From the NCBI GenBank assembly GCA_013823325.1, contig PNLY01000017.1:1-64000 (forward strand): a DNA stretch of 64,000 nucleotides, in the 5' to 3' direction. Under the pieces are notes generated by a model, which ran no database searches, was not told where the DNA came from, and saw nothing but the letters and a program-made list of their open reading frames with translations. Positions 49,204 through 58,690 of this stretch are shown piece after piece; position 1 is the first letter of the stretch, and every line of letters starts with the position of its first letter. The stretch is from Methylobacterium sp. (GTDB lineage: Bacteria > Pseudomonadota > Alphaproteobacteria > Rhizobiales > Beijerinckiaceae). A program made the translations under genes and the position numbers.

Positions 49204-50165
49204 GAGCGGCCTCGCGGGGAAAACAGGCTGGCGAGCCCGCGCGGGGCATAGATCAGCAGCACGATCAGCACCGCGCCATAGGCCAGGTCCTGATAGTCCT
49301 TGAAGGCGCGGAAGGTCTCGGGCAGCAGGCTGACGATCAGCGCGCCGACCAGCGGGCCGGCGACCGTCCCGATGCCGCCGACATAGAGCATGGTGAAGGT
49401 GACGATGACCATGTGCAGCCCGAAGACCTCGGGACTGACGAAGCCGACGACATGGACGAAGAGCGAGCCGGCGAGCGCCGCGAAGCCCGCCGAGAGCAGG
49501 AAGGCGAGGAGCTTGTAGCGGGCGACCTCGATGCCGAGCGCCGTCGCCGCCTCTTCGCTGCCCGCGACCGCCGACAGCGCCCGCCCGAAGCGCGAGCGAC
49601 GAATCCTCGCGGCGGCGAAGGCGCAGGCCGCGACGACCAGGGACAAGAGGATGAGCTGGCCGCGGTCGGAGGTGACCTCGTAGGGGCCGATGCCGATGGG
49701 CGGGATGCCGGAGATGCCCATATAGCCTTGCGTCACCGACTGCCATTCGACCGTGATCTCGTAGGTGATCAGGCCGATGGCCAGCGTGCCCATGGCGAGG
49801 TAGTGGCCCTTCAGCCGGAGCGTGGGAAAGCCGACGATCGCGGCGACCAGCACGGCGGCCGCGATGCCCAGCAGCATGGCGGGCAGGGGCGGCCAGCCAT
49901 GGCTGGCGGTCAGCACGGCCGAGAGATAGCCGCCGATGGCGGCGAAGGCGTTCTGGCCGAAGGAGACCTGCGCGGCAAAGCCCATGAACAGGTTCAGGCC
50001 TGTGACGAAGACCGCATAGATCAACGCAAAGGAGACGACGGTCGCCGCGTAGCCGCCGACGACCATGGCGTAGCCGACAACGACCGCGGCGAAGAGCCAG
50101 GGAAGCAGGCCGACCAGCCCGAACGGGCGCCGGTCAGGCGAAGTAGTGCTGGGCAAGATCGTCAT
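49200..50165 (-). CDS. livM: Branched-chain-type ABC permease LivM
   Basis: A 321-residue permease: membrane helices with VTGLNLFMGFAAQVSFGQNA and the late GGIGTVAGPLVGALIVSLLP. A GTG at 50180 is an alternative five codons upstream; neither start has a clear ribosome site, and translation may be coupled to livF, whose end it overlaps by 32 bases. It pairs with LivH. Confidence 0.9.
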   Translation of the reverse strand: MTILPSTTSPDRRPFGLVGLLPWLFAAVVVGYAMVVGGYAATVVSFALIYAVFVTGLNLFMGFAAQVSFGQNAFAAIGGYLSAVLTASHGWPPLPAMLLGIAAAVLVAAIVGFPTLRLKGHYLAMGTLAIGLITYEITVEWQSVTQGYMGISGIPPIGIGPYEVTSDRGQLILLSLVVAACAFAAARIRRSRFGRALSAVAGSEEAATALGIEVARYKLLAFLLSAGFAALAGSLFVHVVGFVSPEVFGLHMVIVTFTMLYVGGIGTVAGPLVGALIVSLLPETFRAFKDYQDLAYGAVLIVLLIYAPRGLASLFSPRGRS

Positions 50166-50880
50166 GGGAGGTGATGCCACGCGGATCGAGTTCGGCGACG
50201 ATGCGCCCGAGCGAGAGCAGGTAGACGCGGCTGGCGAGCTCGAGCGCCAGCGGCGCCTTCTGCTCGACCAGCACGATCGACAGGCCTTCGCGGTTGAGGA
50301 GGCCGAGCGTCTCCAGGATCTCCCCGGTGACGCGCGGCGCGAGGCCGAGCGAGGGCTCGTCCAGCAGGAGGAGCTTCGGCCCGGCCATCAGCGCGCGGCC
50401 CAGCGCGAGCATCTGCTGCTCGCCGCCCGACATCGAGCCCGCGGCCTGGCCGAGCCGTTCCTTCAGGCGCGGGAACAGCGTCAGGACGCGCTCGCGGCGG
50501 CGGGTGAACTCGGCCTTGTCGCGCAGGCGATAGGCGCCGAGCTCGAGATTGTCGGCGACGCTCATCGGGGCGAACAGACCGCGCCCCTCCGGCACCAGGA
50601 CGATGCCGCGCGCGGCGACCGCGACCGCGTCGTTGCGCGGAAGCACGTCGCCGCGGAAGCGGACCTCGCCACCATTGGCCGAGAGCCCCATGATCGCGCG
50701 CAGCAGCGTCGACTTGCCGGCCCCGTTGGGGCCGAGCACGGCGACGAGCTCGCCTTCGCCGATGCGCAGGTCGACCCCATGCAGCGCATGGATATGGCCG
50801 TAGCGCGCGGTGAGGGCGGTCGCGGTCAGAATGGGCGTGGCAGTGCCCGCCCGGGGCGTGGCCGCGGCCGCGAGGCTCAT
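50134..50880 (-). CDS. livF: Branched-chain-type ABC ATP-binding protein LivF
   Basis: The 248-residue ATPase has Walker A GPNGAGKS (residues 50-57), signature SMSGGEQQMLALGRA, Walker B LLLLDEPSLGLAPR and VLVEQK in place of the usual His, as is typical of LivF. It overlaps the substrate-binding gene by four bases and LivM by 32. Confidence 0.93.
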   Translation of the reverse strand: MSLAAAATPRAGTATPILTATALTARYGHIHALHGVDLRIGEGELVAVLGPNGAGKSTLLRAIMGLSANGGEVRFRGDVLPRNDAVAVAARGIVLVPEGRGLFAPMSVADNLELGAYRLRDKAEFTRRRERVLTLFPRLKERLGQAAGSMSGGEQQMLALGRALMAGPKLLLLDEPSLGLAPRVTGEILETLGLLNREGLSIVLVEQKAPLALELASRVYLLSLGRIVAELDPRGITSHDDLAQHYFA

Positions 50881-52019
50881 TGCACCACCTTGACCTTGCC
50901 GCCTTCGATCGTGGCGAGCACGAACGGGTTCTCGGTGATGCCCTGATGCAGGTCCGGCCGGAAGTTGTAGATGCCGGTCGTGCCCTGGAAGCCGCTCAGC
51001 TCCTCATAGGCGGCGCGGACCTTCTCGCCCTCGAAGGATTTCGCCTTCTCGATCGCGGCCGCCGTCAGCATCACGCCGTCCCAGCCGCGCGAGGCCCAGT
51101 TCGGGTCGCGATCCTTGAACTTCTCGCGCCAGGGATCGAGGAAGCTCTTGATGCCGGCCTTGAGGGCGCCTTCGGGCAGGGCCTCGTAGACCTGCGAGGG
51201 CGAGGCGACGAAGAAGAACTTGTCGCCGAGCACCTCGGCGACCGGACCGAACACCGCCAGATCCTCGAGGCTGGTCAGCAGCAGCATGTCGGCGCCGAGC
51301 TGCTTGATGTTCTTGGCGGCGGTCAGCGTGGTGCCGCCGAGCCCGATCTTCAGGATCGCCCCGGCACCGGCCGAGCGCGCCTTGCTGATCTGGACGCTGA
51401 GATCCGCGTCGTCCTGCTTGTACTGGTCGACCGAGACGACCTCGAGCCCGAATTTGGCGGCGTTGCGCTCGGCCACGCTCTTCTGGAGGTTGGCGTAAGG
51501 AGTGGGATCGTGCAGCACCGCGATCTTGCGGATCTGCGTCTTCTCCTTGAGGTATTCCAGGCGCTTGTCGACCTCGAAGCCGGCGGGCGGCAGCGTGCTG
51601 AAGGCCCAGACCAGATGCTCGGCCTGCGTCGGCAGGATCGAGCACAGCATCATCGGCACCTTGGCGCGCTGCAGCAGGCCTGCCGCCGCGAAATTGCCGG
51701 CCGAGACGCAGCCGCTGACGAAGACGTCGACCTTGTCCGAGCTCAGCATCTTCCGGTAGACGGTCACCGCTTCCTGCGGCTCCGAGCGGTTGTCCTCGAC
51801 GACGACCTGGATCTTGCGGCCCATCACGCCGCCCTTGGCGTTGAGCGCGGCCGCGGCGAGCTCGACGCCGTCGCGCCAGGCGCGGTCGACCGTCGCGGCA
51901 TAGCCGGTCAGGCCGGCGGAGACACCGATCTTGTAGGGTTCCTGGCTATTGGCGGGCAGCGCGCCTGCCAGTGCGAGGCTTGCGGCAAGGCCTGCCGCCA
52001 AAAAGGTCTGCTTCATCAT
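50877..52019 (-). CDS. ABC transporter substrate-binding protein (LivK type)
   Basis: The 380-residue periplasmic-binding type I protein has a Sec signal (LAAGLAASLALAGALPANS), mature start EPYKIGVSAGLTGYAATVDR, and the core VVVEDNRSEPQEAVTVYRKM. Two successive ATGs (52019 and 52016) share a GGAGG. It follows the hydantoinase B gene by 88 bases, so the importer lies downstream of the enzyme pair in one operon. The ligand is not predictable from sequence. Confidence 0.9.
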   Translation of the reverse strand: MMKQTFLAAGLAASLALAGALPANSQEPYKIGVSAGLTGYAATVDRAWRDGVELAAAALNAKGGVMGRKIQVVVEDNRSEPQEAVTVYRKMLSSDKVDVFVSGCVSAGNFAAAGLLQRAKVPMMLCSILPTQAEHLVWAFSTLPPAGFEVDKRLEYLKEKTQIRKIAVLHDPTPYANLQKSVAERNAAKFGLEVVSVDQYKQDDADLSVQISKARSAGAGAILKIGLGGTTLTAAKNIKQLGADMLLLTSLEDLAVFGPVAEVLGDKFFFVASPSQVYEALPEGALKAGIKSFLDPWREKFKDRDPNWASRGWDGVMLTAAAIEKAKSFEGEKVRAAYEELSGFQGTTGIYNFRPDLHQGITENPFVLATIEGGKVKVVQ

Positions 52020-52107
52020 CCGTCCTCCCGTTTCGCTTGATCCCGGCTGGTGGCCCCGCTGCGAGGCCCCGCCTTTTTCTTGGCTTTTAGTCCGATGGCG
52101 GCCGTCG

Positions 52108-53673
52108 TCAGCCCGGCTTGCCGTAGCCGCCGCCGCCCGGCGTCTCCAGCAGCACCACGTCGCCGGCCTGCATGGTCAGCTTCTTGGCCTCGCTGACCGA
52201 CTTGCCGTTGACGAGGAAGCGGCCGGGCGCGCCGGCGAGGCCGCCATCGATGCCGTCCGGCCCACGATCCAATCGGCTCGGCACGGCGTTCAGCAGCCAG
52301 GGATGCTCGGTCAGCATATGGAACTGGATGATCTGGCCGTCGCCGCCCTGCATCCGGCCCTTGCCGCCGGAGCCCGGCCGCAATTCCTTGCGGTCGAAGA
52401 CGATCGGCATCGCCGCTTCGAGGATCTCGATCGGCACGGCGGCGACGCCGGTCGGATAGCAGGTGGCGCTCGGGCCGGGCTTGCCGGCGCGGGCGCCCAT
52501 GCCGCCGGAATAGTTGAACATCGACGAGGTGAAGGCCTCGCCATTGGCGCGCCGGCCCTGGATCTGGATGGTCCAGACCGCGCCGGAGCCTTCCGCCAGC
52601 ACGCGCTCCGGCATCACCTGGTGCAGCGCTTTCAGGATCGGCATCGGCACGTACATGCCAACGACATGGCGCGCATTGACCGGGGCCGGATAGGCGCAGT
52701 TGACGATCGACCCGACCGGCGCCCGGACCTCGATCGGGGCGAGCGAGCCGGTGTTGTTCGGCAGCTCCGGATTGAGGCAGGAGCGGATGGCGAAGGTCGA
52801 ATAGGCGTGGGTGTAGTTCAGGACGACGTTGATGCCGGTCGTCGTCTGCGACGAGGAGCCGTCGAAATCCACGATGATCGAGCCGCTCTCGGTATCGACC
52901 GTGACCGCCGTCCGGAGGGTGATGACCTCGCCGCCGGGGACGTCGAAGACCGCCTCGCCGTGATAGGTGCCCGGCTTCAGCTTGCGGATGGCGTTGCGCG
53001 TCGCCTCCTCGGAACGGCTGATGATCTCGTCGGACAGGGTCTCGATGTCGGCGATGCCGTAGCGCTCGCAGAGCGTGACCAGATGCTCGGCCGCGGCCTC
53101 GCCGGAGGAGACCTGCGCCGAGAGGTCGCCGAAGACGGCATCCGGGGTCCGGACATTGTGCCGGATGATGTCGTGCAGCATCGCGCTGGGCTTGCCGCGC
53201 TCGTAGAGCTTGAGCGGCGGGATCCAGAGGCCTTCCTCATGCACGTCGCGGGCGCCGGCGCCGATGCCGTAGCCGCCGATATCGGTGTGGTGGATGGTCG
53301 AGCCGATATAGGCGAGCAGCTTCTCGCCATCGAAGATCGGCGTCAGGATGGTGATGTCGAAGAAGTGCCCGGCCGAGAGCCAGGGGTCGTTGGTGATCAG
53401 CACGTCGCCGGGCTCGCAGCGATCCTTGAACAGACGCACCAGATGCGCCCCGGCGAAGGCGAGCGAGTTGATATGGCCGGGCGTGCCAGTATTGGCCTGC
53501 ACCACCATGCGCCCGCGTTGGTCGAACAGCGCGCAGGCGAGGTCGCCGGCCTCGCGCACGATCGGGCTGAAGGCGATGCGCTGCAGCGCCTTGGCCCGCT
53601 CGGTGACGATGCCGATCAGGTTCGACCAGAGGATTTCGAGCTCGACGCCATCCATCGGATGTGACCTTGCCAT
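52108..53673 (-). CDS. Hydantoinase B/oxoprolinase family protein (HyuB)
   Basis: The 521-residue protein is the B subunit type: ALFDQRGRMVVQANTGTPGH, PGDVLITNDPWLSAGHFFDI, VDFDGSSSQTTTGINVVLNY and the final ETPGGGGYGKPG. HyuA/HyuB pairs carry out ATP-dependent ring opening of hydantoins or 5-oxoproline, and relatives act as acetone or acetophenone carboxylases. ATG 53673 has AAGG upstream and starts seven bases after the hyuA stop; a TTG three codons earlier is also in frame. The actual reaction here is unknown. Confidence 0.9.
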   Translation of the reverse strand: MARSHPMDGVELEILWSNLIGIVTERAKALQRIAFSPIVREAGDLACALFDQRGRMVVQANTGTPGHINSLAFAGAHLVRLFKDRCEPGDVLITNDPWLSAGHFFDITILTPIFDGEKLLAYIGSTIHHTDIGGYGIGAGARDVHEEGLWIPPLKLYERGKPSAMLHDIIRHNVRTPDAVFGDLSAQVSSGEAAAEHLVTLCERYGIADIETLSDEIISRSEEATRNAIRKLKPGTYHGEAVFDVPGGEVITLRTAVTVDTESGSIIVDFDGSSSQTTTGINVVLNYTHAYSTFAIRSCLNPELPNNTGSLAPIEVRAPVGSIVNCAYPAPVNARHVVGMYVPMPILKALHQVMPERVLAEGSGAVWTIQIQGRRANGEAFTSSMFNYSGGMGARAGKPGPSATCYPTGVAAVPIEILEAAMPIVFDRKELRPGSGGKGRMQGGDGQIIQFHMLTEHPWLLNAVPSRLDRGPDGIDGGLAGAPGRFLVNGKSVSEAKKLTMQAGDVVLLETPGGGGYGKPG

Positions 53674-53678
53674 CGGGT

Positions 53679-55742
53679 TCAACCTTTCGTGGCGACGATG
53701 CAGCCGAGCGCGTCGATCGTCGCGCTCCAGCCGGGCGGCAGCGCGGTCGTGGTCTCGCGCTCCTCGATGATGGCAGGGCCGGCGATGGTCTGGCCGGTGG
53801 CGAGTGTCGAGCGCTCGTAGACGGGCACGGACTGGCCGTCCTCCCAGGCATGGACCGGCCGGTGGCGCTTGGGCGCCCCCGCGGCGATGGCGGGCACGGT
53901 CCGGCCGGCCGACTGGGGCAGGGGGCCGCGCGCGACGACACGCCAGGTCACGAGCTCGATCGGGACATGCGAGGGGTTGACGCCATAAAGCGTGCGATAG
54001 GCCTCCTCGAACTGCGCGGTCAGCGCGCCGGTGTCGCGGCTCAGCCGCGGATCGGCCTCGAAGATGATCGTGACCTCGTGCTGCTGACCGACATAGCGCA
54101 TGTCGGCGCCGACAAGGATCGTCACGTCGGCAGGCGCGCAGCCGGACTCGCCCAGCGCCGTCAGCCCTTCCTTCTCGAGATCGCCGAGGACGCGGTCGAC
54201 GCGGGTCCAGTCGAGCTGGTCGATCCGCGTCAGGTCGCTGCGCACGAGATCGAGCCGGACGGGGGTGACGAGCGTGCCGAAGGCGGAGAGCACGCTCGAT
54301 TGCGGCGGCACGATCACGCTGGTGCTCTGCAGCAGTTCGGCGACGCCGCAGGCATGCAGCGGGCCGGCGCCGCCGAAGGCGAAGAGCGGCAGGCCGCGAT
54401 AATCGACGCCGCGATCGGTGGCATGGGTGCGCGCCGCCGAGGCCATCGCCTCGGTGACGACGCGGTAGATACCGCGGGCCGCCTGGACCGGGCTGAGGCC
54501 GAGCGCATCGCCGAGCCGCGCCATGGCGTCGTCGCAGGCCGCCTTGTCGAGCGACATGTCGCCGCCGAGGAAGTTCTCGGCATCGATCAGGCCGAGCACG
54601 AGGTCGGCATCGGTGACGGTGGCGTTCTGGCCGCCGCGGCCATAGCAGGCCGGGCCGGGATTGGAGCCGGCGCTTTCGGGGCCGACCTTGAGCAGGCCGA
54701 GGTCGTCGACATGGGCGATGCTGCCGCCGCCGGCGCCGATCTCGATCAGGTCGATCGAAGGCACGGTGACGGGCAGGCCGCTGCCCTCGCGGAAGCGATA
54801 GCGGCGGTCGACCTCGAACAGCCCGGTGATCAATGGCGTGCGGTTCTCGATCAGGCAGGCCTTGGCGGTGGTGCCGCCCATGTCGAAGGACATCAGCCGG
54901 TCGATGCCGAGCAATTCGGCATAGTGGCAGGCCGCGAGCGCGCCTGCGGCCGGGCCGCTCTCGATCATCCGCACCGGGTTCCGGCCCGCGGTCTCGGCCC
55001 CGACCACGCCGCCGGAGGACAGCATGATCAGCGGCGTGTTGGCGAAGCCCTCGCTGCGCAGCCGGTCGCTCAACCGCTTCAGATAGGGCTGCGAGATCGG
55101 CATCGCATAGGCGTTCACCGTCGCCGTCGAGGCGCGCTGGTATTCGCGGATCTGCGGCGCGACCTCCGAGGAGGTGCAGATGAAGACGTCGTCGAGCTCG
55201 CGCGCCAGGGCGGCCGCGACCAGCGCCTCGTTGCCCGGATTGGCGAAGCTGTTGAGGAAGCAGATCGCGACGGCGCGCGCGCCGCTGGCGCGGATCTCGC
55301 CCGCGAGCCTGGCGATATCCTGCGGGCTCGGGGCCAGCGCCAGCGTGCCGTCGGCGAGGACGCGCTCCTTCAGGCCGAAGGTCAGCTCGCGCGTGACCAG
55401 CGGCTCGGGGAATTCGATCTGCGGATCGTACATGTCGTAGCGATGCTCGTTGCGGATCGCGAGCACGTCGCTGAAGCCCTCGGTGACGACGAGCGCCGTC
55501 GGCAGGCCCTTGCGCTCGATCAGCGCGTTGGTCACGACCGTCGTGGCATGGACCACGACGCCGTCGACGGCGCCCGCGCCGATGCCGGCTTTGCCGAGCA
55601 CGGAATCGACGCCCCGGAAGAAGCCCTCCAGCAGGTCGTGATGCGTCGTCAGCGTCTTGTCGACGCTGAGGCCGCCGCGGGAATCGCGCAGGACGATGTC
55701 GGTGAAGGTGCCGCCGATGTCGACGGCCAGCGAATAGGTCAT
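53679..55742 (-). CDS. Hydantoinase A/oxoprolinase family protein (HyuA)
   Basis: The 687-residue A subunit has an actin-like ATPase fold: YSLAVDIGGTFTDIVLRDSR at the start, ATTVVTNALIERKGLPTALV, MSFDMGGTTAKACLIENR, IGAGGGSIAHVDDLGLLKVG and PACYGRGG. It supplies ATP-dependent activation to the HyuB subunit encoded next. It is the first enzyme gene after the IclR regulator, five bases apart. The regulator and downstream importer suggest a dedicated uptake and processing system for a lactam, hydantoin or ketone. Confidence 0.92.
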   Translation of the reverse strand: MTYSLAVDIGGTFTDIVLRDSRGGLSVDKTLTTHHDLLEGFFRGVDSVLGKAGIGAGAVDGVVVHATTVVTNALIERKGLPTALVVTEGFSDVLAIRNEHRYDMYDPQIEFPEPLVTRELTFGLKERVLADGTLALAPSPQDIARLAGEIRASGARAVAICFLNSFANPGNEALVAAALARELDDVFICTSSEVAPQIREYQRASTATVNAYAMPISQPYLKRLSDRLRSEGFANTPLIMLSSGGVVGAETAGRNPVRMIESGPAAGALAACHYAELLGIDRLMSFDMGGTTAKACLIENRTPLITGLFEVDRRYRFREGSGLPVTVPSIDLIEIGAGGGSIAHVDDLGLLKVGPESAGSNPGPACYGRGGQNATVTDADLVLGLIDAENFLGGDMSLDKAACDDAMARLGDALGLSPVQAARGIYRVVTEAMASAARTHATDRGVDYRGLPLFAFGGAGPLHACGVAELLQSTSVIVPPQSSVLSAFGTLVTPVRLDLVRSDLTRIDQLDWTRVDRVLGDLEKEGLTALGESGCAPADVTILVGADMRYVGQQHEVTIIFEADPRLSRDTGALTAQFEEAYRTLYGVNPSHVPIELVTWRVVARGPLPQSAGRTVPAIAAGAPKRHRPVHAWEDGQSVPVYERSTLATGQTIAGPAIIEERETTTALPPGWSATIDALGCIVATKG

Positions 55743-55747
55743 GCTCT

Positions 55748-56563
55748 TTAGTCTTTCCAGGTCAAGCCGCGCGAGATGCGGGCGGCGCTGCTGACGACTT
55801 CACGGATCTGTTCGGGATCGGGAACGGGCGGAATGAACTGCGTCGCGCCGACGATGGCGATCGAGCCGACCAGTGCCTTGCGATGGTCGAAGACGGGGGC
55901 CGCCAGCGTGTTGACGCCGGTGATCACCTGATCGGGCGCCGTCGCCCAGCCGCGCTCGCGAACGAGCGCGATCTCCGCCAGCAGCGCCTCGCCGGAGACG
56001 ATCGTCTGCGGCGTCCATGCCTCCAGCTTGCCGCCGGCGACGGCCTGACGACGCTCCGGCGAGCCGAAGGCGAGCCAGATCTTGCCATGCGCGCTGGCGT
56101 GAAAGGCGAGGCGCGTGCCCGGCCGCATGGCGAATTCGATCATCGTGCGGCCCTGGATCAGCTCGAGGACGATCAGCTCCTCGTCGATCACGTCGCAGAG
56201 CGTGACGGCCTGGCCACTGCGGTCGCGAAGCGTCATCAGCTCTTCGCGCGCCGCCGAGACGATGTCGAAGCGCTGCCGGAGGGCCTCGCCCAGCACCATC
56301 AGCTTGATCCCGGCTTCATAGCGGCCGGTCTCGGCCTCCTGCCGGACGAAGCCATGGCGCTGCAGCGTCACCAGGTGGCGATAGATCGTCGCCTTCGAGG
56401 CGGAGAGCGCCTCGGCGATCTGGGCAAGCGAAGCAGGGCGGCTCTGCCGCACCAGATACTCGACCGCGTGAAGCGCGAGATCGAGCGTGCTGGTGCCGGC
56501 GGGCGCGGGCTTTCCCGACTCTCTTGGCCGATCCATGGACAAAGGGCGTTTCCTGCTTGTCAT
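55748..56563 (-). CDS. IclR-family transcriptional regulator
   Basis: The 271-residue protein has the IclR winged helix (LALHAVEYLVRQSRPASLAQ; LSASKATIYRHLVTLQRHGF) and the GAF-like effector domain (FAMRPGTRLAFHASAHGKIW; GVNTLAAPVFDH). It heads the long operon and probably regulates itself. The start at 56563 lies in a palindromic operator; ATG 56536 is an alternative that would leave the operator upstream. The Thr/Ser-rich N-terminal 30 residues are not conserved in type, so the shorter start is reasonable. Confidence 0.88.
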   Translation of the reverse strand: MTSRKRPLSMDRPRESGKPAPAGTSTLDLALHAVEYLVRQSRPASLAQIAEALSASKATIYRHLVTLQRHGFVRQEAETGRYEAGIKLMVLGEALRQRFDIVSAAREELMTLRDRSGQAVTLCDVIDEELIVLELIQGRTMIEFAMRPGTRLAFHASAHGKIWLAFGSPERRQAVAGGKLEAWTPQTIVSGEALLAEIALVRERGWATAPDQVITGVNTLAAPVFDHRKALVGSIAIVGATQFIPPVPDPEQIREVVSSAARISRGLTWKD

Positions 56564-56595
56564 TTCAAATAATGAAATGATATTTTATTATTTGA
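56560..56595. promoter_or_regulatory. IclR operator candidate: nested inverted repeats
   Basis: TCATTTCA (56560-56567) / TGAAATGA (56573-56580) form a perfect 8-bp inverted repeat with a 5-base spacer. TCAAATAAT (56565-56573) / ATTATTTGA (56587-56595) form a second, overlapping 9-bp pair with a 13-base spacer. The AT-rich block stands out in a GC-rich region and is at the head of the IclR/hydantoinase operon, so it fits an autoregulatory site. Confidence 0.6.
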
Positions 56596-56765
56596 TACGC
56601 TACGAGCCAATCGGCCTTGATGTCAAGCGGTTGGCAGGGCTGCGATGCGGGAGTGGCCCGGCGCTTGGGCCGGCATGGCTCGGTGCAGGGACATTTGGCG
56701 ATGCCGATGGCGGACAATGGCCAAGCGCAGCTTCCCATCGCCCGCCGGGATGCTCTAACTGTGAC

Positions 56766-58475
56766 ATGCCGCAAGAGCCCGCCACGCAGACTACAGCCGA
56801 GACCGCCGAAGCCGACCTCGCCGCCGAGGGCCTGACGCCTCCCACGGGCCGCTATTCGGTTTTCGCGCCGTTGCGCCAGCCGATCTTCCGTGCGGTCTGG
56901 ATCGCAAGCCTCGTCTCGAACTTCGGTGGCCTCGTCCAGATGGTCGGCGCCGCCTGGCTGATGACCTCGCTCTCCGATTCGCCGGACATGGTCGCGCTCG
57001 TCCAGGCCTCAACCACATTGCCGGTGATGATGTTCTCGCTCGCCGCCGGCGCGATCGCCGACAATTACGACCGCCGCCGCATCCTGCTGACGGCGCAGAG
57101 CTTCATGCTCACCGTTTCGATCATGCTGGCGGTCTTCGCCTGGCATGGGCTGCTCTCGCCCTGGCTCCTGCTCGGACTCACCTTCCTGCTCGGTTGCGGC
57201 AATGCGCTGAACAACCCGGCCTGGCAGTCCTCGGTCGGCGACATGGTGCCGCGACCCGAGGTGCCGGCGGCGGTGACCTTGAACAGCGTCGCCTTCAACA
57301 TCGCTCGCAGCGTCGGCCCGGCGATCGGCGGCGCCATCGTCGCCGCCTTCGGCGCGGTCGCGGCCTTCATCGTCAACGCCTTCAGCTATATCGGCCTGCT
57401 CGTCGTGCTGGCCCGCTGGCAGCCGCCGCGCGTCGAGCGCGTGCTGCCGCGCGAGACGTTCCTGCTCGCGATGGGCGCCGGTCTCCGCTATGTCGCGATG
57501 TCACCCAATATCCGCGCCGTCATCCTGCGCGCCTCCCTCTTCGGCTTCGGCGGCATCGTCGGTCTCGCCTTGATGCCGCTGGTCGCACGCGACCTCGTGC
57601 GCGGCGGCCCGCTGACATACGGCATCCTGCTGGGGGCCTTCGGCGTCGGCGCGGTCGCCGGAGCCTTCGTCAGCGGCCGGCTGCGCGGTCGTTTCAGCAC
57701 CGAGACCCTGGTGCGCCTGACCTTCCTGGCCTATGCGGCTGCGGCCCTGGTGGTGGGCCTGAGCCGGACCCTGTGGCTCACCATGCCGGCGCTCGCTGTC
57801 GGCGGCGCCTGCTGGGTGCTGGCGCTCTCAACCTTCAATTCGACGGTACAGTTGTCGGCACCGCGCTGGGTGGTCGGGCGCGCCCTTGCGCTCTATCAGA
57901 TGGCGGCCTTCGGCGGCATGGCCGCGGGCAGCTGGGCCTGGGGCTGGGTGACCCTCCATTCCGGCCCGGCCGGCGCCCTGTACGCGGCGGCGGCCGCGCT
58001 CGTCTTCGGCGCTGCCGCCGGGCTGCGCTATCGGCTGCCCCCGCTCGAGGCGCTCAATCTCGACCCGCTCAGCCGCTGGCGCGAGCCGACGGTCGCGGTC
58101 GATATCGAGCCGCGCAGCGGCCCGGTCTTCGTCACCATCGAATGGCGAATCCGGCAGGAGGACGTGGTCGAGTTCCTGAAGGCGATGGAGGAGCGCCGGC
58201 GCATCCGCCGCCGGGACGGCGCCCGCCACTGGTCGCTGCTGCGCGACCTGACCGATGCCGAACTCTGGATCGAGCGCTACGACAGCCCGACCTGGGTCGA
58301 ATATGTCCGCCAGGCCCAGCGCGCCACCCAGGCCGACGCCGACATCGGCGACCGGGTGAGGGGGCTGCATATCGGGCCCGAGCCGCCGGTCGTGCATCGC
58401 ATGGTCGAGCGGCAGACCGGCGCGCTGCCGCGCGAGGTGCTGCGCGCGAACCGGCAGGCGCAGGCGTCACCCTGA
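56766..58475 (+). CDS. MFS transporter (EntS/DUF894-like) with C-terminal soluble domain
   Basis: The 569-residue protein has about 12 membrane helices with MFS loops (AGAIADNYDRRRILL; GNALNNPAWQSSVGDMVPRP; VNAFSYIGLLVVLARW) and, from about residue 435, a soluble domain of some 130 residues (FVTIEWRIRQEDVVEFLKAM; HWSLLRDLTDAELWIERYDS) that resembles antibiotic-biosynthesis-monooxygenase-like ferredoxin folds. Many DUF894-type exporters have this tail. The ATG at 56766 precedes a polar N-terminus and avoids the antisense region. It faces the IclR gene, and its cargo is unknown. Confidence 0.88.
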   Translation: MPQEPATQTTAETAEADLAAEGLTPPTGRYSVFAPLRQPIFRAVWIASLVSNFGGLVQMVGAAWLMTSLSDSPDMVALVQASTTLPVMMFSLAAGAIADNYDRRRILLTAQSFMLTVSIMLAVFAWHGLLSPWLLLGLTFLLGCGNALNNPAWQSSVGDMVPRPEVPAAVTLNSVAFNIARSVGPAIGGAIVAAFGAVAAFIVNAFSYIGLLVVLARWQPPRVERVLPRETFLLAMGAGLRYVAMSPNIRAVILRASLFGFGGIVGLALMPLVARDLVRGGPLTYGILLGAFGVGAVAGAFVSGRLRGRFSTETLVRLTFLAYAAAALVVGLSRTLWLTMPALAVGGACWVLALSTFNSTVQLSAPRWVVGRALALYQMAAFGGMAAGSWAWGWVTLHSGPAGALYAAAAALVFGAAAGLRYRLPPLEALNLDPLSRWREPTVAVDIEPRSGPVFVTIEWRIRQEDVVEFLKAMEERRRIRRRDGARHWSLLRDLTDAELWIERYDSPTWVEYVRQAQRATQADADIGDRVRGLHIGPEPPVVHRMVERQTGALPREVLRANRQAQASP

Positions 58476-58690
58476 GCGGCGGCGCCGAAGCTGCTACACG
58501 TCGCGGCGCGTCTGACTTCCGGCCGCTCATTTGCCTGCATGGGGCCTGACGCGATGCGCGGCATGGCGAGCCTGGGCGCATCGCCGCTGGCCGCGGGGTC
58601 GAGTGTCGTTATCCGCCTTTTCGACTACCCTTTTCCTCTGCGACAAGAGTAGCCGATCAGCACCGGATTCGGCCTGGCGAGGAAGACACC

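Noticed and set aside
53661..55751. 696-codon plus-strand frame opposite hydantoinase A
   Set aside because: Entirely antisense to a gene with full HyuA motifs; Asp/Gly/Arg-rich shadow with no domain.
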